Made by a program: the position numbers and the translations under genes. From Pseudomonas lundensis (GTDB lineage: Bacteria > Pseudomonadota > Gammaproteobacteria > Pseudomonadales > Pseudomonadaceae), in assembly GCF_001042985.1 (NCBI RefSeq), contig NZ_JYKY01000017.1, positions 48,865 to 112,864 on the forward strand: DNA of 64,000 nt. Direction: 5' to 3'. The notes beneath the pieces were generated by a model. It saw only the letters and a program-made list of their open reading frames with translations, made no database searches and was not told where the DNA came from. How positions within the stretch are numbered: the first letter of the stretch is position 1; every line of letters begins with the position of its first letter. This document shows, one piece after another, positions 42,843 to 52,447 of the stretch.

Positions 42843-45158
42843 ATGGATATAAAACTCACCCACCGCCTGTCTTTCAAACAGGCGAGGCTGACAGTGCTGG
42901 TCGGCTTTGTATTGGGGACGCTGCTCAGCCTGCTACAAATTGGCATCGATTATGCCAGCGAAAACGCTGCCATCAATCGTGAAATCCAATCCTTGCTTGA
43001 AATCAGCCATAACCCGGCCTCACGCATTGCCTACAACCTCGACTCCGAACTGGCGCAGGAGCTGGTATTGGGGCTCTTGCGTTCGCCCGCGATCATTGGC
43101 GCGCAATTGAGTGACAACGACAAATCCATGCTGGCCTCGGTGCATGATCAGCCCGAAGACGGCCGCTATCGCACGCTGAGCGACTTTTTATTCGGCGCCA
43201 ACCGCTCATTCGATGACCGGCTCTACTTCAATCATTTGCCGGAACAAAGCGTGGGCGTGCTGCACCTTGAGGTGGACACTTACCCGTTTGGCAGCCGCTT
43301 CTTGCACCGGGCAGAAGTCACCCTGCTGACCGGCTTTGCCCGCAGCCTGATTCTGTCCGGGCTGCTGCTCGCGCTGTTTTACGTGATGCTGACCAAGCCT
43401 CTGGTGCGGGTGATTCGCGACCTGAGCAACAGCAAACCCGGTGATCCCAAACAATCGCGTATTGATTGCCCGCCCGGTCATGAAGACGACGAGATCGGGG
43501 TGCTGGTTGACGTCGCCAACCAGCAATTTGACGCCCTGGTGCGGGAAATCGACCACCGGCGCAGCGCTGAGAACCGCCTGACCGAGTACTTGGCGCAACT
43601 GGAACACATCGTGTCGGCCCGCACCCAGGAGCTCAAGGCGATCAACGCGCGCCTGACGCAATCCAATGAAGAGCTCGAAACCGCCCGCAGCACGGCGCTG
43701 GAGATGGCCCAGGCGCGCTCGGCGTTTCTCGCCAACATGAGCCACGAAATACGCACGCCGCTCAATGGCCTGCTGGGCATGCTGGCTTTGAGCCTGGACA
43801 GCCCGTTGAATGCCGAACAGCATCAGCAACTGTCGATTGCCCACGATTCGGGCAAAGTGCTGGTCGAACTGCTCAATGACATTCTCGACCTGTCTAAATT
43901 CGACGCGGGGCAACTGGAACTCGAACACATTGCGTTCGACCTGGGCGCACTGGTTGAAGACACGGCCAACCTGCTGTCGCAGAATGCCGCCCCGAGCGTG
44001 GAACTGACGTGCCTGATTGACCCGCACTTTCCGGCACTGGTGATCGGCGATCCGACACGAGTACGGCAAATCGTCAGCAACCTGCTCTCCAACGCGCTGA
44101 AGTTCACCCGCTTTGGGCGCGTGGATGTGCGCCTGCATGCAGAAAACGACCGTGTGCGCATTGAGGTGTGTGACACCGGCATTGGCATCGCCCGAGAAGC
44201 CCAGGCCAGAATTTTCAAACCCTTTACCCAGGCCGGCGCAGGCATTACCCGGCAGTTTGGCGGCACAGGCTTGGGGCTGGCATTGACCAATAGCCTGTGC
44301 GAGGTCATGCAAGGGCGTCTGACCATTAGCTCCGAGATGGGTTTTGGCAGCCAGTTCTGCGCCGACCTGCCGCTGCCCTGTCACACGTCGACCCTTTCGC
44401 TCAAGCCATTGCAGGGCAAGGTCATTGCCGTCACCGCCGCCAGCAGCGGCTTGTCTGAACTGCTTGGCAACCTGTTGCCGACCTGGGGGCTGAACTATCA
44501 ACGTTTTTCGATCGACGACTCACTGGCAGGCATTGAGCCTGACCTGCTGATCACCGATTGTCCGGAATGCCTGTTTGGCTTGCGGCCCGCGATCAAAGCG
44601 CCGATTTTGCTGGTCACGGCGTATGGCAACTTCATGCCCGGCGACCAAGTGAATGCCCTGGCCCCCCTGCAACAAAAGGCCCGCCCGCTTTCGCGCAAAG
44701 CGCTCTATCAAAGCCTGCAGCACTTGCTGCAACACGACGATGACGAAGCATTGAGCGTGCCGGCCAGCAGCCAGCCAACCGAACATCGGGCGCGAATCCT
44801 GCTGGTCGAAGACAACCCGGTCAACCAATTGGTGGCTAAAGGCATGTTGAGCAAATTGGGATGCGATGTGGCGGTCGCCGCCCACGGCGGCGAGGCCTTG
44901 AGTCAACTGGAGCAGCACGACTTTGACCTGGTGCTGATGGATTGCAACATGCCGGTCATGGATGGTTATGAAGCCAGTCGGCAGATCCGCCAGAGTGAGC
45001 GCTGGCCGGACCTGCCGATTGTGGCCCTGACCGCCAACGCCATGCCCGAAGAGCGCGAGCGCTGCCGGGCAGCCGGTATGAACGACTATTTGGCCAAGCC
45101 TTTCCGCCGTGAAGAGCTTGAAGCCCTGCTGGACACCTGGGTGCCCTTGACGCCTTGA
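42843..45158 (+). CDS. Hybrid sensor histidine kinase/response regulator
   Basis: A 771-residue membrane hybrid kinase. TM1 (about 15-35) and TM2 (about 165-185) flank a periplasmic region of about 130 residues. A HAMP-like linker and coiled coil (QLEHIVSARTQELKAINARL) lead to the kinase core with His301 (NMSHEIRTPLNG), an N box (NLLSNALKF) and DTGIGI/GGTGLGLAL boxes. A degenerate receiver-like segment (about 515-620) comes before a full receiver with Asp700 (VLMDCNMPVMDG). No Hpt domain is present, so an external Hpt protein is needed. The ATG at 42843 begins MDIKLTHRLSF. No partner gene is adjacent. Confidence 0.9.
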   Translation: MDIKLTHRLSFKQARLTVLVGFVLGTLLSLLQIGIDYASENAAINREIQSLLEISHNPASRIAYNLDSELAQELVLGLLRSPAIIGAQLSDNDKSMLASVHDQPEDGRYRTLSDFLFGANRSFDDRLYFNHLPEQSVGVLHLEVDTYPFGSRFLHRAEVTLLTGFARSLILSGLLLALFYVMLTKPLVRVIRDLSNSKPGDPKQSRIDCPPGHEDDEIGVLVDVANQQFDALVREIDHRRSAENRLTEYLAQLEHIVSARTQELKAINARLTQSNEELETARSTALEMAQARSAFLANMSHEIRTPLNGLLGMLALSLDSPLNAEQHQQLSIAHDSGKVLVELLNDILDLSKFDAGQLELEHIAFDLGALVEDTANLLSQNAAPSVELTCLIDPHFPALVIGDPTRVRQIVSNLLSNALKFTRFGRVDVRLHAENDRVRIEVCDTGIGIAREAQARIFKPFTQAGAGITRQFGGTGLGLALTNSLCEVMQGRLTISSEMGFGSQFCADLPLPCHTSTLSLKPLQGKVIAVTAASSGLSELLGNLLPTWGLNYQRFSIDDSLAGIEPDLLITDCPECLFGLRPAIKAPILLVTAYGNFMPGDQVNALAPLQQKARPLSRKALYQSLQHLLQHDDDEALSVPASSQPTEHRARILLVEDNPVNQLVAKGMLSKLGCDVAVAAHGGEALSQLEQHDFDLVLMDCNMPVMDGYEASRQIRQSERWPDLPIVALTANAMPEERERCRAAGMNDYLAKPFRREELEALLDTWVPLTP

Positions 45159-45186
45159 AAGGTTGGCCCGGTGTCAGCAAGGACGC

Positions 45187-45672
45187 TTAGCCGAGAAGTG
45201 CTTCTATGTCGGGTTTCAAGGCATTCGGCTTGGTCGGCGGGGCGTAACGCTTGATGGTCTGGCCGTCGGCACTGATCAGAAACTTGGTGAAATTCCACTT
45301 GATGGCGGTGGAGCCCAGCAACCCCGGCGCCCGGGTCTTCAGCGCCCTGAACAGCGGGTGTGCCTGGGCACCATTGACCTCGACTTTTTTGAACAGCGGG
45401 AAGCTCACGCCGTAATGGGTCTCGCAAAACTGCGAAATGGCCGCCTCGTCCCCCGGTTCCTGTTGCCCGAACTGGTTGCAAGGGAAGCCAAGAATCACCA
45501 GCCCGCGATCCTTGTACTGCTGCCACAGGGCTTCAAGGCCCTTGTATTGAGGCGTAAACCCGCAGTTGCTGGCGGTATTGACCACCAGCAGCGCTCTGCC
45601 GTTGAAGTCGGCCAAGGTTTTTGTTTCACCTGTCAGCGTAGTGCAAGGGATATTCAACACGTTATCGGTCAT
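45187..45672 (-). CDS. Glutathione peroxidase (Cys type)
   Basis: A 161-residue thiol peroxidase of the glutathione peroxidase family that reduces peroxides. The active-site Cys37 lies in TASNCGFTPQY (Cys, not selenocysteine). GFPCNQFGQQEPG and KWNFTKFLIS supply the other members of the catalytic Cys-Gln-Trp-Asn set. Bacterial Cys forms usually use thioredoxin. The ATG at 45672 is chosen because the family begins close to it. It lies 23 bases after msrB on the same strand, so the two form an oxidative-damage repair pair. Confidence 0.92.
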   Translation of the reverse strand: MTDNVLNIPCTTLTGETKTLADFNGRALLVVNTASNCGFTPQYKGLEALWQQYKDRGLVILGFPCNQFGQQEPGDEAAISQFCETHYGVSFPLFKKVEVNGAQAHPLFRALKTRAPGLLGSTAIKWNFTKFLISADGQTIKRYAPPTKPNALKPDIEALLG

Positions 45673-45695
45673 GACGGCGCCTCGAAAAGTGATGG

Positions 45696-46091
45696 TCAGT
45701 CGCGCGGTACGAGATCCAGGCACACCGAGTTGATGCAGTAACGTAGCCCTGTTGGCGGTGGGCCGTCGGGGAATACATGCCCCAGATGCGCGTCACACGT
45801 GGCGCACACCACTTCGGTGCGAATCATCCCGTGGCTCACGTCACGGATCTCAAGCATTGCGTTCTCGCCAATCGGCTTATAAAAGCTCGGCCAGCCGCAC
45901 CCCGAATCAAACTTGGCTGTTGAGTCAAACAAAGGTGCTTGGCAGCAGATGCAGTGGTAAACGCCATCTGTTTTGGTGGCGTTGTATTTGCCCGAGAACG
46001 GCCGCTCGGTGCCTTTAAGACGGCAGACGTTGTATTGCTCCGGGTCGAGCATGGCCTTCCACTCGTCCAGTGTTTTTTCCAACTTGTGCAT
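45696..46091 (-). CDS. msrB: Peptide-methionine (R)-S-oxide reductase MsrB
   Basis: A 131-residue enzyme that reduces protein-bound methionine-R-sulfoxide. The zinc site is formed by two CxxC pairs (CICC at 47-50 and CATC at 96-99). The catalytic Cys119 lies in the RYCINS motif, and SGCGWPSF and GHVFPDGP are family signatures. The ATG at 46091 ([11 protein letters not shown]) gives the standard length; the frame is open upstream. It precedes the glutathione peroxidase gene and is divergent from alaA, with about 220 bases between the two starts. Confidence 0.94.
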   Translation of the reverse strand: MHKLEKTLDEWKAMLDPEQYNVCRLKGTERPFSGKYNATKTDGVYHCICCQAPLFDSTAKFDSGCGWPSFYKPIGENAMLEIRDVSHGMIRTEVVCATCDAHLGHVFPDGPPPTGLRYCINSVCLDLVPRD

Positions 46092-46309
46092 GGTTATCCC
46101 TCTGTCACTGAAAAACCCCCGACCAGTGGCTTTTCCAGGGGTCGGGTGGCACGTATGATTGCGCCTCGTTAAACGCCAGTCTGGCACCCGCGTTATCCGC
46201 ATTCAAACGGATTGTTGAAGCGACGCGGATTGCCGCTGTGTGAAGGCACAGAATTTCCCAGTCAGGCATCACCTCTGGCTGGATCGTTCATTTTCGGGAT
46301 CACATCGCC

Positions 46310-47521
46310 ATGCAGGTCAGCAAATCAAACAAGCTCGCCAACGTCTGTTATGACATTCGCGGCCCAGTGCTCAAGCACGCCAAACGCCTGGAAGAGGAAG
46401 GCCATCGCATCCTCAAGCTGAATATCGGCAACCCGGCGCCATTTGGTTTTGAAGCCCCGGATGAAATCCTCCAGGACGTGATCCGCAACCTGCCCACCGC
46501 GCAGGGCTACAGTGACTCCAAAGGCTTGTTCAGCGCGCGCAAGGCGGTGATGCAGTACTACCAGCAAAAACAGGTCGAAGGCGTCGGTATTGAAGACATC
46601 TACCTGGGCAACGGTGTGTCCGAGCTGATCGTGATGTCGCTTCAAGCCCTGCTCAACAATGGCGATGAGGTGCTGGTCCCGGCCCCTGATTACCCGCTGT
46701 GGACCGCTGCGGTAACGCTGGCAGGCGGCCATCCGGTGCACTACCTGTGCGACGAACAGGCCAACTGGTTCCCGGACCTGGCCGACATCAAGGCCAAAAT
46801 TACTCCGAACACCAAGGCCATGGTCATCATCAACCCGAACAACCCGACGGGGGCGGTGTACTCCAAAGAAGTGTTGCAAGGCATGCTGGAAATCGCACGC
46901 CAACACAACCTCGTGGTGTTCTCTGATGAGATCTACGACAAGATCCTGTACGACGATGCCGTGCACATCTGTACGGCTTCGCTGGCCCCGGACGTCCTGT
47001 GCCTGACGTTCAATGGTTTGTCGAAATCCTATCGCGTCGCGGGCTTCCGCTCCGGCTGGATCGCCATTTCCGGCCCCAAACACAATGCCCAGAGCTACAT
47101 TGAAGGCATCGACATGCTGGCCAACATGCGCCTGTGTGCCAACGTCCCGAGCCAGCATGCGATCCAGACGGCGCTGGGCGGTTATCAGAGCATCAATGAC
47201 CTGGTGCTGCCTAACGGACGCTTGCTCGAACAACGCAACCGCATTTGGGAGTTGCTCAACGATATCCCGGGCGTCAGTTGCGTGAAGCCCATGGGAGCCT
47301 TGTATGCCTTCCCGCGGATTGACCCTAAAGTCTGCCCGATCCTCAACGATGAGAAATTCGTCCTGGACCTGCTGCTTTCGGAAAAACTGCTGGTGGTGCA
47401 AGGCACGGCTTTTAACTGGCCGTGGCCAGATCATTTCCGTGTGGTCACGCTGCCACGGGTGGATGAACTGGATCAGGCGATCGGCAGAATCGGTAACTTC
47501 CTGAAAACCTATCGTCAGTAA
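46310..47521 (+). CDS. alaA: Pyridoxal-phosphate aminotransferase AlaA-like
   Basis: A 403-residue class I/II aminotransferase close to E. coli AlaA (YfbQ, 405 residues), which makes alanine from pyruvate and glutamate. The N-terminus has DIRGPVLKHAKRLEEEGHRI, INPNNPTGAVYS is the substrate-cofactor loop, and the cofactor-binding Lys is in GLSKSYRVAGFRSGW. It is monocistronic, ends in a strong terminator, and is divergent from msrB. Confidence 0.92.
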   Translation: MQVSKSNKLANVCYDIRGPVLKHAKRLEEEGHRILKLNIGNPAPFGFEAPDEILQDVIRNLPTAQGYSDSKGLFSARKAVMQYYQQKQVEGVGIEDIYLGNGVSELIVMSLQALLNNGDEVLVPAPDYPLWTAAVTLAGGHPVHYLCDEQANWFPDLADIKAKITPNTKAMVIINPNNPTGAVYSKEVLQGMLEIARQHNLVVFSDEIYDKILYDDAVHICTASLAPDVLCLTFNGLSKSYRVAGFRSGWIAISGPKHNAQSYIEGIDMLANMRLCANVPSQHAIQTALGGYQSINDLVLPNGRLLEQRNRIWELLNDIPGVSCVKPMGALYAFPRIDPKVCPILNDEKFVLDLLLSEKLLVVQGTAFNWPWPDHFRVVTLPRVDELDQAIGRIGNFLKTYRQ

Positions 47522-47834
47522 TTTCCCAAAATGCTGTGCGACACATCAAATGTCGCACAGCATGTTTTGTATGAAATATTCTTCACCCGCCACATCCGCT
47601 CGTCTGCTGCCCCCCTCCCCGCACCTCGCTAAAATCGCCATGCCTTGTATTTATTGACCCGAAACCGAATTTTCGCGTCTAAATAAAGTCAATCCGTATT
47701 AGGAAACGGCTTTCTTACAACTAGAATCAGCCTGTAGGACACAGTTTGAAATAGTCACTTGGTTGAATAGCCTGTAACAGCACCTTATATACCCGCATGC
47801 GGCAATACCTTAAGTCGAGGAGATTCTTACAACC
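47522..47834. promoter_or_regulatory. alaA-htpX intergenic region
   Basis: This 313-base gap contains the alaA terminator (47531-47563) and an A/T-rich section of about 190 bases before htpX that must hold the htpX promoter. I looked for a sigma-32 type heat-shock promoter (CTTGAA with CCCCAT) and did not find a convincing match. GTCGAGGAG at about 47813-47821 gives htpX a strong ribosome binding site. Confidence 0.55.
47531..47563 (+). terminator. Intrinsic terminator after alaA
   Basis: ATGCTGTGCGACA (47531-47543) pairs perfectly with TGTCGCACAGCAT (47551-47563) around a 7-base loop, and is followed by GTTTTG. It begins ten bases after the alaA stop. Confidence 0.88.
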
Positions 47835-48722
47835 ATGATGCGCATTTTGCTGTTTTTGGCCACTAACCTGGCGGTCGTGCTGATTGCCAGCATCACCCTG
47901 AGCCTGTTCGGCTTCAACGGGTTCATGGCGGCCAACGGGGTTGATCTGAACCTCAGTCAGCTGTTGGTTTTCTGTGCAGTCTTTGGTTTCGCAGGATCTT
48001 TGTTCTCGCTGTTCATTTCCAAATGGATGGCGAAAATGAGCACCAGCACCCAGGTCATCACTCAACCCCGTACTCGTCATGAACAATGGCTGATGCAAAC
48101 CGTTGAGCAATTGTCCCGGGAAGCCGGGATCAAAATGCCCGAGGTCGGGATTTTCCCCGCCTATGAGGCCAACGCCTTTGCAACAGGCTGGAACAAGAAC
48201 GATGCACTGGTTGCTGTCAGCCAGGGCCTGCTGGAGCGTTTTTCTCCCGATGAAGTAAAAGCGGTTCTGGCTCACGAAATCGGCCACGTCGCCAATGGCG
48301 ACATGGTGACCCTGGCCTTGGTGCAAGGGGTGGTGAACACATTTGTGATGTTCTTCGCCCGCATCATCGGCAACTTTGTGGACAAGGTGATTTTCAAGAA
48401 CGAAGAAGGCCGCGGCATTGCCTACTACGTGGCGACGATCTTCGCAGAACTGGTGCTGGGCTTCCTGGCCAGCGCCATTGTGATGTGGTTCTCGCGCAAG
48501 CGTGAATTCCGGGCTGACGAAGCAGGTGCTCACCTAGCGGGCACAGCAGCCATGATCAGCGCCCTGCAACGCTTGCGCTCCGAACAGGGCCTGCCTGTGC
48601 ACATGCCGGACAGCCTGGCGGCCTTTGGTATCAATGGCGGCATCAAACAAGGGCTGGCCCGTATGTTTATGAGCCACCCGCCGCTGGAAGAGCGTATCGA
48701 CGCACTGCGTCGCCGCGGCTAA
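47835..48722 (+). CDS. htpX: Membrane zinc metalloprotease HtpX
   Basis: A 295-residue inner-membrane M48-family protease that degrades damaged membrane proteins. Two N-terminal helices (about 3-23 and 40-62) precede the catalytic zinc site HEIGH at residues 147-151, and a second helix pair (about 160-215) is followed by the third ligand region [13 protein letters not shown]. The C-terminus [14 protein letters not shown] is a family signature. Length and layout match E. coli HtpX (293). In E. coli it is induced by heat and envelope stress; the promoter here is unclear. An intrinsic terminator with a UUCG loop follows. Confidence 0.95.
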   Translation: MMRILLFLATNLAVVLIASITLSLFGFNGFMAANGVDLNLSQLLVFCAVFGFAGSLFSLFISKWMAKMSTSTQVITQPRTRHEQWLMQTVEQLSREAGIKMPEVGIFPAYEANAFATGWNKNDALVAVSQGLLERFSPDEVKAVLAHEIGHVANGDMVTLALVQGVVNTFVMFFARIIGNFVDKVIFKNEEGRGIAYYVATIFAELVLGFLASAIVMWFSRKREFRADEAGAHLAGTAAMISALQRLRSEQGLPVHMPDSLAAFGINGGIKQGLARMFMSHPPLEERIDALRRRG

Positions 48723-48740
48723 CGTTTACGGCGAACAAAA

Positions 48741-48762
48741 AAGGGCGACTTCGGTCGCCCTT
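48741..48762. terminator. Intrinsic terminator between htpX and tpm
   Basis: AAGGGCGAC (48741-48749) pairs with GTCGCCCTT (48754-48762) around a stable TTCG loop, with A and T runs on both sides. It can serve the convergent htpX and tpm genes in both directions. Confidence 0.92.
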
Positions 48763-48786
48763 TTTCATATCACGGTCCAGTGCGCG

Positions 48787-49446
48787 TCAGGCCGTTTTTT
48801 CCAGGCGGTAGACACGCTCAACCAACCGGGTTGCACCGCCTTTCAAAAACTTCCAGCTCTTACCCAGGATGTCCGGTTGCTCAAGGATCTCGATTGACCA
48901 ATCTGCCGCCAAAAGACGCTGCACCTGCGCATCGGGCACGGAAAACGGCGGGCCTTGCATCTGCGACTGCTCGTAATCAAGGGTAATCAACAGGCCCCGG
49001 CAGCGCGCTGGCAAGATGCGTGTCAGATGGGCCGTATAGTCCTCTCGCATCTGCGGGGGCAAGGCGATGATGGCCGCGCGGTCATACACGCCCGAACAGG
49101 CCGCGACCTCCTCAGCGCTCAACGCAAAAAAATCACCACACAGCAACGTCACCGGCCCTGCCTCGTAGACCCTGAAGCCGCCCCGCTGACTGACCTTGGG
49201 GTCGAGGTCGTGTTCGCTAAAAAACGCCTGCACCGCTGTCTCAGACAGCTCAACGCCCAGCACCTCATAACCCTGTGCCGCCAGCCACGTTAAATCGAGG
49301 GTTTTTCCGCACAGCGGCACCAGCACGCGCGTACCGGGCTCAAGGCCGAGGTCGGGCCAATAACGCGCTAAATGGGGATTGACCTGCTCCAGGTGAAAGC
49401 CAATCTGATTACGCTCCCAACGGTCGTGCCAAAAATCAGCCTGCAT
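48787..49446 (-). CDS. tpm: Thiopurine S-methyltransferase Tpm
   Basis: A 219-residue SAM-dependent methyltransferase. It starts [18 protein letters not shown], has [17 protein letters not shown] (SAM-binding) and [18 protein letters not shown], all typical of bacterial TPMTs. In Pseudomonas this enzyme methylates selenium and tellurium oxyanion products and contributes to tellurite resistance; thiopurines are only a model substrate. It is divergent from the dioxygenase gene, with about 100 bases between the two starts. Confidence 0.93.
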   Translation of the reverse strand: MQADFWHDRWERNQIGFHLEQVNPHLARYWPDLGLEPGTRVLVPLCGKTLDLTWLAAQGYEVLGVELSETAVQAFFSEHDLDPKVSQRGGFRVYEAGPVTLLCGDFFALSAEEVAACSGVYDRAAIIALPPQMREDYTAHLTRILPARCRGLLITLDYEQSQMQGPPFSVPDAQVQRLLAADWSIEILEQPDILGKSWKFLKGGATRLVERVYRLEKTA

Positions 49447-49547
49447 GATTCACCTTTAAATTCGATGGATAACCACTAAAACTTATATTGGATTTAGATC
49501 ATTGATCAGAACGAAGATGACGCATCTTAACCCTGAGGGCCCTGTTC

Positions 49548-50315
49548 ATGCTTCCCAGCCTGTTTATTTCTCATGGCTCGCCAATGCTGGCACTTGAGCC
49601 CGGCGCCAGTGGGCCCGCCTTGACCCGTTTGGCCGCCGAACTGCCGCGCCCGAACGCTATCGTAATCATGTCTGCACACTGGGAAAGCGCGGAACTGATT
49701 GTCAGCAGCGGCGCGGCACCTGAAACCTGGCATGACTTTGGCGGATTCCCCCCTGCCTTGTTCGCTGTGCAATACCCGGCCCCGGGGAATCCCCAACTGG
49801 CCGCAAAGGTAGCGCAACGCTTGGCTGACAACGGTTTACCTGCCCGACTGGACCCGCGACGCCCTTTTGATCACGGCACCTGGGTGCCGTTGTCCCTGAT
49901 GTACCCACAGGCCGATATCCCCGTGGTGCAGGTTTCTCTGCCCAGCCAGCGAGGCCCTGCCTTTCAGACACACATCGGCCGCGCCCTGGACGGTCTGCGT
50001 GAAGAAGGCATCTTGTTGATCGGCTCCGGCAGCATCACCCACAACCTGCGCGAGCTGGACTGGCACGCAGGCCCCGAGCGCATCGAGCCGTGGGCCAAGG
50101 CATTTCGGGACTGGATGATTGAAAAACTCGAGGCTGACGATGAGGCAGCGCTTCACGACTACCGGCGTGCTGCCCCCCATGCCGCGCGTAACCACCCCAG
50201 TGATGAGCACGTGCTGCCACTGTTTTTCGCCCGTGGGGCCGGCGGGGCATTTCACGTGGCGCACGCGGGCTGGACGCTGGGTGCGCTGGGCATGGATATT
50301 TATCGATTTGGATGA
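49548..50315 (+). CDS. DODA-type extradiol ring-opening dioxygenase
   Basis: A 255-residue non-haem metal enzyme of the class III extradiol dioxygenase (LigB/YgiD) family. The N-terminal FISHGSPML supplies the first metal His (residue 9), VIMSAHWES the second region, and FDHGTWVPL and GSITHNLREL further active-site His residues. E. coli YgiD is active on L-DOPA; the natural substrate here is unknown. It is a single gene between a divergent tpm and a convergent helicase gene, and ends before a bidirectional terminator. Confidence 0.9.
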   Translation: MLPSLFISHGSPMLALEPGASGPALTRLAAELPRPNAIVIMSAHWESAELIVSSGAAPETWHDFGGFPPALFAVQYPAPGNPQLAAKVAQRLADNGLPARLDPRRPFDHGTWVPLSLMYPQADIPVVQVSLPSQRGPAFQTHIGRALDGLREEGILLIGSGSITHNLRELDWHAGPERIEPWAKAFRDWMIEKLEADDEAALHDYRRAAPHAARNHPSDEHVLPLFFARGAGGAFHVAHAGWTLGALGMDIYRFG

Positions 50316-50361
50316 AGGCAGGCTATCGACCTGACGTAGACCCACCTTCCGGACAAAAAAA

Positions 50362-50382
50362 ATCCCCGAACACGTCGGGGAT
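50362..50382. terminator. Bidirectional intrinsic terminator
   Basis: ATCCCCGA (50362-50369) pairs with TCGGGGAT (50375-50382), preceded by an A run and followed by a T run. It separates the convergent dioxygenase and DEAD-box helicase genes. Confidence 0.92.
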
Positions 50383-50412
50383 TTTTTTATCGATCAATCA
50401 CTGCAGCAGTGA

Positions 50413-52074
50413 TTAATCTTCGCGGTAGCGGCGCAGCTTGAGCTGTTTGCCGGCAACACGGGTGTCTTTCAGCTTGGCCAGCAGTTTTTCCAGGCCATCT
50501 TCCGGCAGTTCTACCAGGCTGAAGCTGTCACGCACCTGGATGCGACCGATTGCTTCACGTGCCAGGCCACCCTCGTTGAGGATAGCGCCCAGCAGGTTCT
50601 TGGCAGCGATACCATCACGCGCACCCAGCGCGGTACGGCAACGGGCACGGCCTTCGGCCAATGGAACCGGCGCACGACGCTCACGATCACCACGCTCAGG
50701 ACGATCACCCGAACGTTCACGCGGCGCGCTGTTCGGCACCAGTGGACGCTCGCGCTCGATGGCCGCCAGGGTCAGGGCTTGACCGTTGGTGGCTTTGCGC
50801 AGCAGAGCGGCGGCCAGGGCACGCGGGCTGCAACCGATGTCGGCAGTCAGGCGATCCAGCAGATCACCGTGAGTCGATTCGGCATCAGCGACCAGCGGCG
50901 CCAGGCTGTTGGTCAGCTTCTTGATGCGAGCATCGAGAACGGCCTGAGCATCCGGCAGGCGAACTTCAGCAACCTTTTGACCGGTTACACGCTCGATCAC
51001 TTGCAGCATGCGACGCTCACGCGGCGTTACCAGCAACAGCGCACGACCTTCGCGACCGGCACGGCCAGTACGGCCGATACGGTGAACGTAGGACTCAGGG
51101 TCGTACGGCATGTCAACGTTGAACACGTGGGTGATACGCGGAACGTCGAGACCACGTGCTGCCACGTCGGTCGCCACAACGATGTCCAGACGGCCATCCT
51201 TGAGGGAGTCGATCACGCGCTCACGTTGGTTCTGGGCGATGTCACCGTTCAGCGCAGCGGCTTTGTAGCCTTTGGCTTCCAGGGCACTGGCCAGATCCAG
51301 GGTCGCTTGCTTGGTGCGCACGAACATGATCAGGGCGTCGAAGTCTTCGACTTCCAGCAGGCTCAATACAGCCGAGGTCTTCTGGTCAGCGTGAACCAAC
51401 AGGTGAGCCTGTTCGATCGCGGTAACGGTCTGAGTCTTGGTCTGGATCTTCACGTGTTGCGGATCGCGCAGGTGGCGCTCAGCAATGGCACGGATCGACT
51501 GCGGCAGGGTCGCGGAGAACAAAACGGTCTGACGGGTCGATGGCAGAGCCTTGAAGATCACTTCAAGGTCGTCCATGAAGCCCAGCTTCAACATTTCGTC
51601 AGCTTCGTCGAGAACCAGGTGGTTCACGGTTGCCAGTACTTTTTCGTCGCGACGCAAGTGGTCGCACAGACGGCCAGGTGTGGCGACAACGATCTGTGCG
51701 CCATTACGGATTGCTTTCAGCTGTGGGCCCATAGGCGCGCCGCCGTAAACGGCTACCACAGTTACGCCAGGCATTTGCTTGGAGTAGGTTTCGAAAGCGG
51801 TTGCTACTTGCAGCGCCAACTCACGGGTTGGCGCCAGGATCAGGGCTTGCGGCTCGCGCTTAGCAGGATCGATGCGGTGCAGGATCGGCAGGGCGAACGC
51901 GGCGGTTTTACCCGTACCGGTTTGCGCCTGACCAATCATGTCGTGACCGGCCATGATGATCGGGATCGATTGCTGCTGAATAGCCGAAGGTTCTTCGTAG
52001 CCAGTCGCTGCGACGGCTGCAAGAATATTCGGATTAAGATTAAAAGCGGCGAAGCCGCCGGTTTCCTGGGTCAT
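50413..52074 (-). CDS. deaD: DEAD-box RNA helicase (DeaD/CsdA-like)
   Basis: A 553-residue ATP-dependent RNA helicase. In order: Q motif (AIQQQSIPIIMAG), Walker A (AQTGTGKTAAF), PTRELALQ, DEAD box (LDEADEML), SAT (FSATLP) and HRIGRTGRAGR. The C-terminal half carries a DeaD/DbpA-type RNA-binding domain (about 475-550) after an Arg-rich linker (RERSGDRPERGDRERR). Such proteins unwind structured RNA in ribosome assembly and cold adaptation. The ATG at 52074 (MTQETGGFAAFNL) is the family start. A long structured leader lies upstream. DeaD is chosen over DbpA/RhlE by the C-terminus and length. Confidence 0.92.
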   Translation of the reverse strand: MTQETGGFAAFNLNPNILAAVAATGYEEPSAIQQQSIPIIMAGHDMIGQAQTGTGKTAAFALPILHRIDPAKREPQALILAPTRELALQVATAFETYSKQMPGVTVVAVYGGAPMGPQLKAIRNGAQIVVATPGRLCDHLRRDEKVLATVNHLVLDEADEMLKLGFMDDLEVIFKALPSTRQTVLFSATLPQSIRAIAERHLRDPQHVKIQTKTQTVTAIEQAHLLVHADQKTSAVLSLLEVEDFDALIMFVRTKQATLDLASALEAKGYKAAALNGDIAQNQRERVIDSLKDGRLDIVVATDVAARGLDVPRITHVFNVDMPYDPESYVHRIGRTGRAGREGRALLLVTPRERRMLQVIERVTGQKVAEVRLPDAQAVLDARIKKLTNSLAPLVADAESTHGDLLDRLTADIGCSPRALAAALLRKATNGQALTLAAIERERPLVPNSAPRERSGDRPERGDRERRAPVPLAEGRARCRTALGARDGIAAKNLLGAILNEGGLAREAIGRIQVRDSFSLVELPEDGLEKLLAKLKDTRVAGKQLKLRRYRED

Positions 52075-52447
52075 GGGTCTGCCTCTAAGTGCATCCGCAA
52101 AGACCCATGCTCCAAAGCTGCGCATGCCGTGTAAGACTCAAGAGTCGCCCTGGCTGCTTTGTCGGCGGGGATTTGCGAAAACGTTTAAATGAATGGAGCG
52201 TTCAGGGTTGTCCGCGAAACGGACGAGCAGCCGAAGCGTGCTTCGGGAAATGCGACACCTAAACGTGGCCCGGCTAAAGGCCGGCGCGCACTATACCGGA
52301 TTTATCAAAAAAAAGAAGTGTTTTTTTGAGGCAAAAAGCGCTGTATGCCTCTATAGACCGGGCCTTAAGGATATTTTGACCGGTTCAAAAAACGCCAAAC
52401 CCTTGGCCACTCGGGGCCAAAGGCTAAAACGTTTCATCTTTGCGCAT
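52075..52447 (-). promoter_or_regulatory. Promoter and long structured leader of deaD
   Basis: The 373-base gap upstream of the helicase gene contains, on the minus strand, a good -10 TATAGT (52295-52290) after an A/T-rich stretch, implying a 5' leader of roughly 200 bases. The leader can form several hairpins: a GCCGGC-type stem near 52270-52285, CCGAAGC/GCTTCGG near 52231-52246 and GTCCG/CGGAC near 52210-52224. E. coli deaD also has a long leader that controls its expression, so post-transcriptional control is likely. No gene is visible in the gap. Confidence 0.6.

Noticed and set aside
47640..47834. Sigma-32 heat-shock promoter for htpX
   Set aside because: No adequate match to the -35 CTTGAA and -10 CCCCAT pair could be found.
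50779..52134. 451-codon open frame antisense to the DEAD-box helicase
   Set aside because: The helicase motifs on the minus strand are complete; this frame has no domain and is explained by codon bias.
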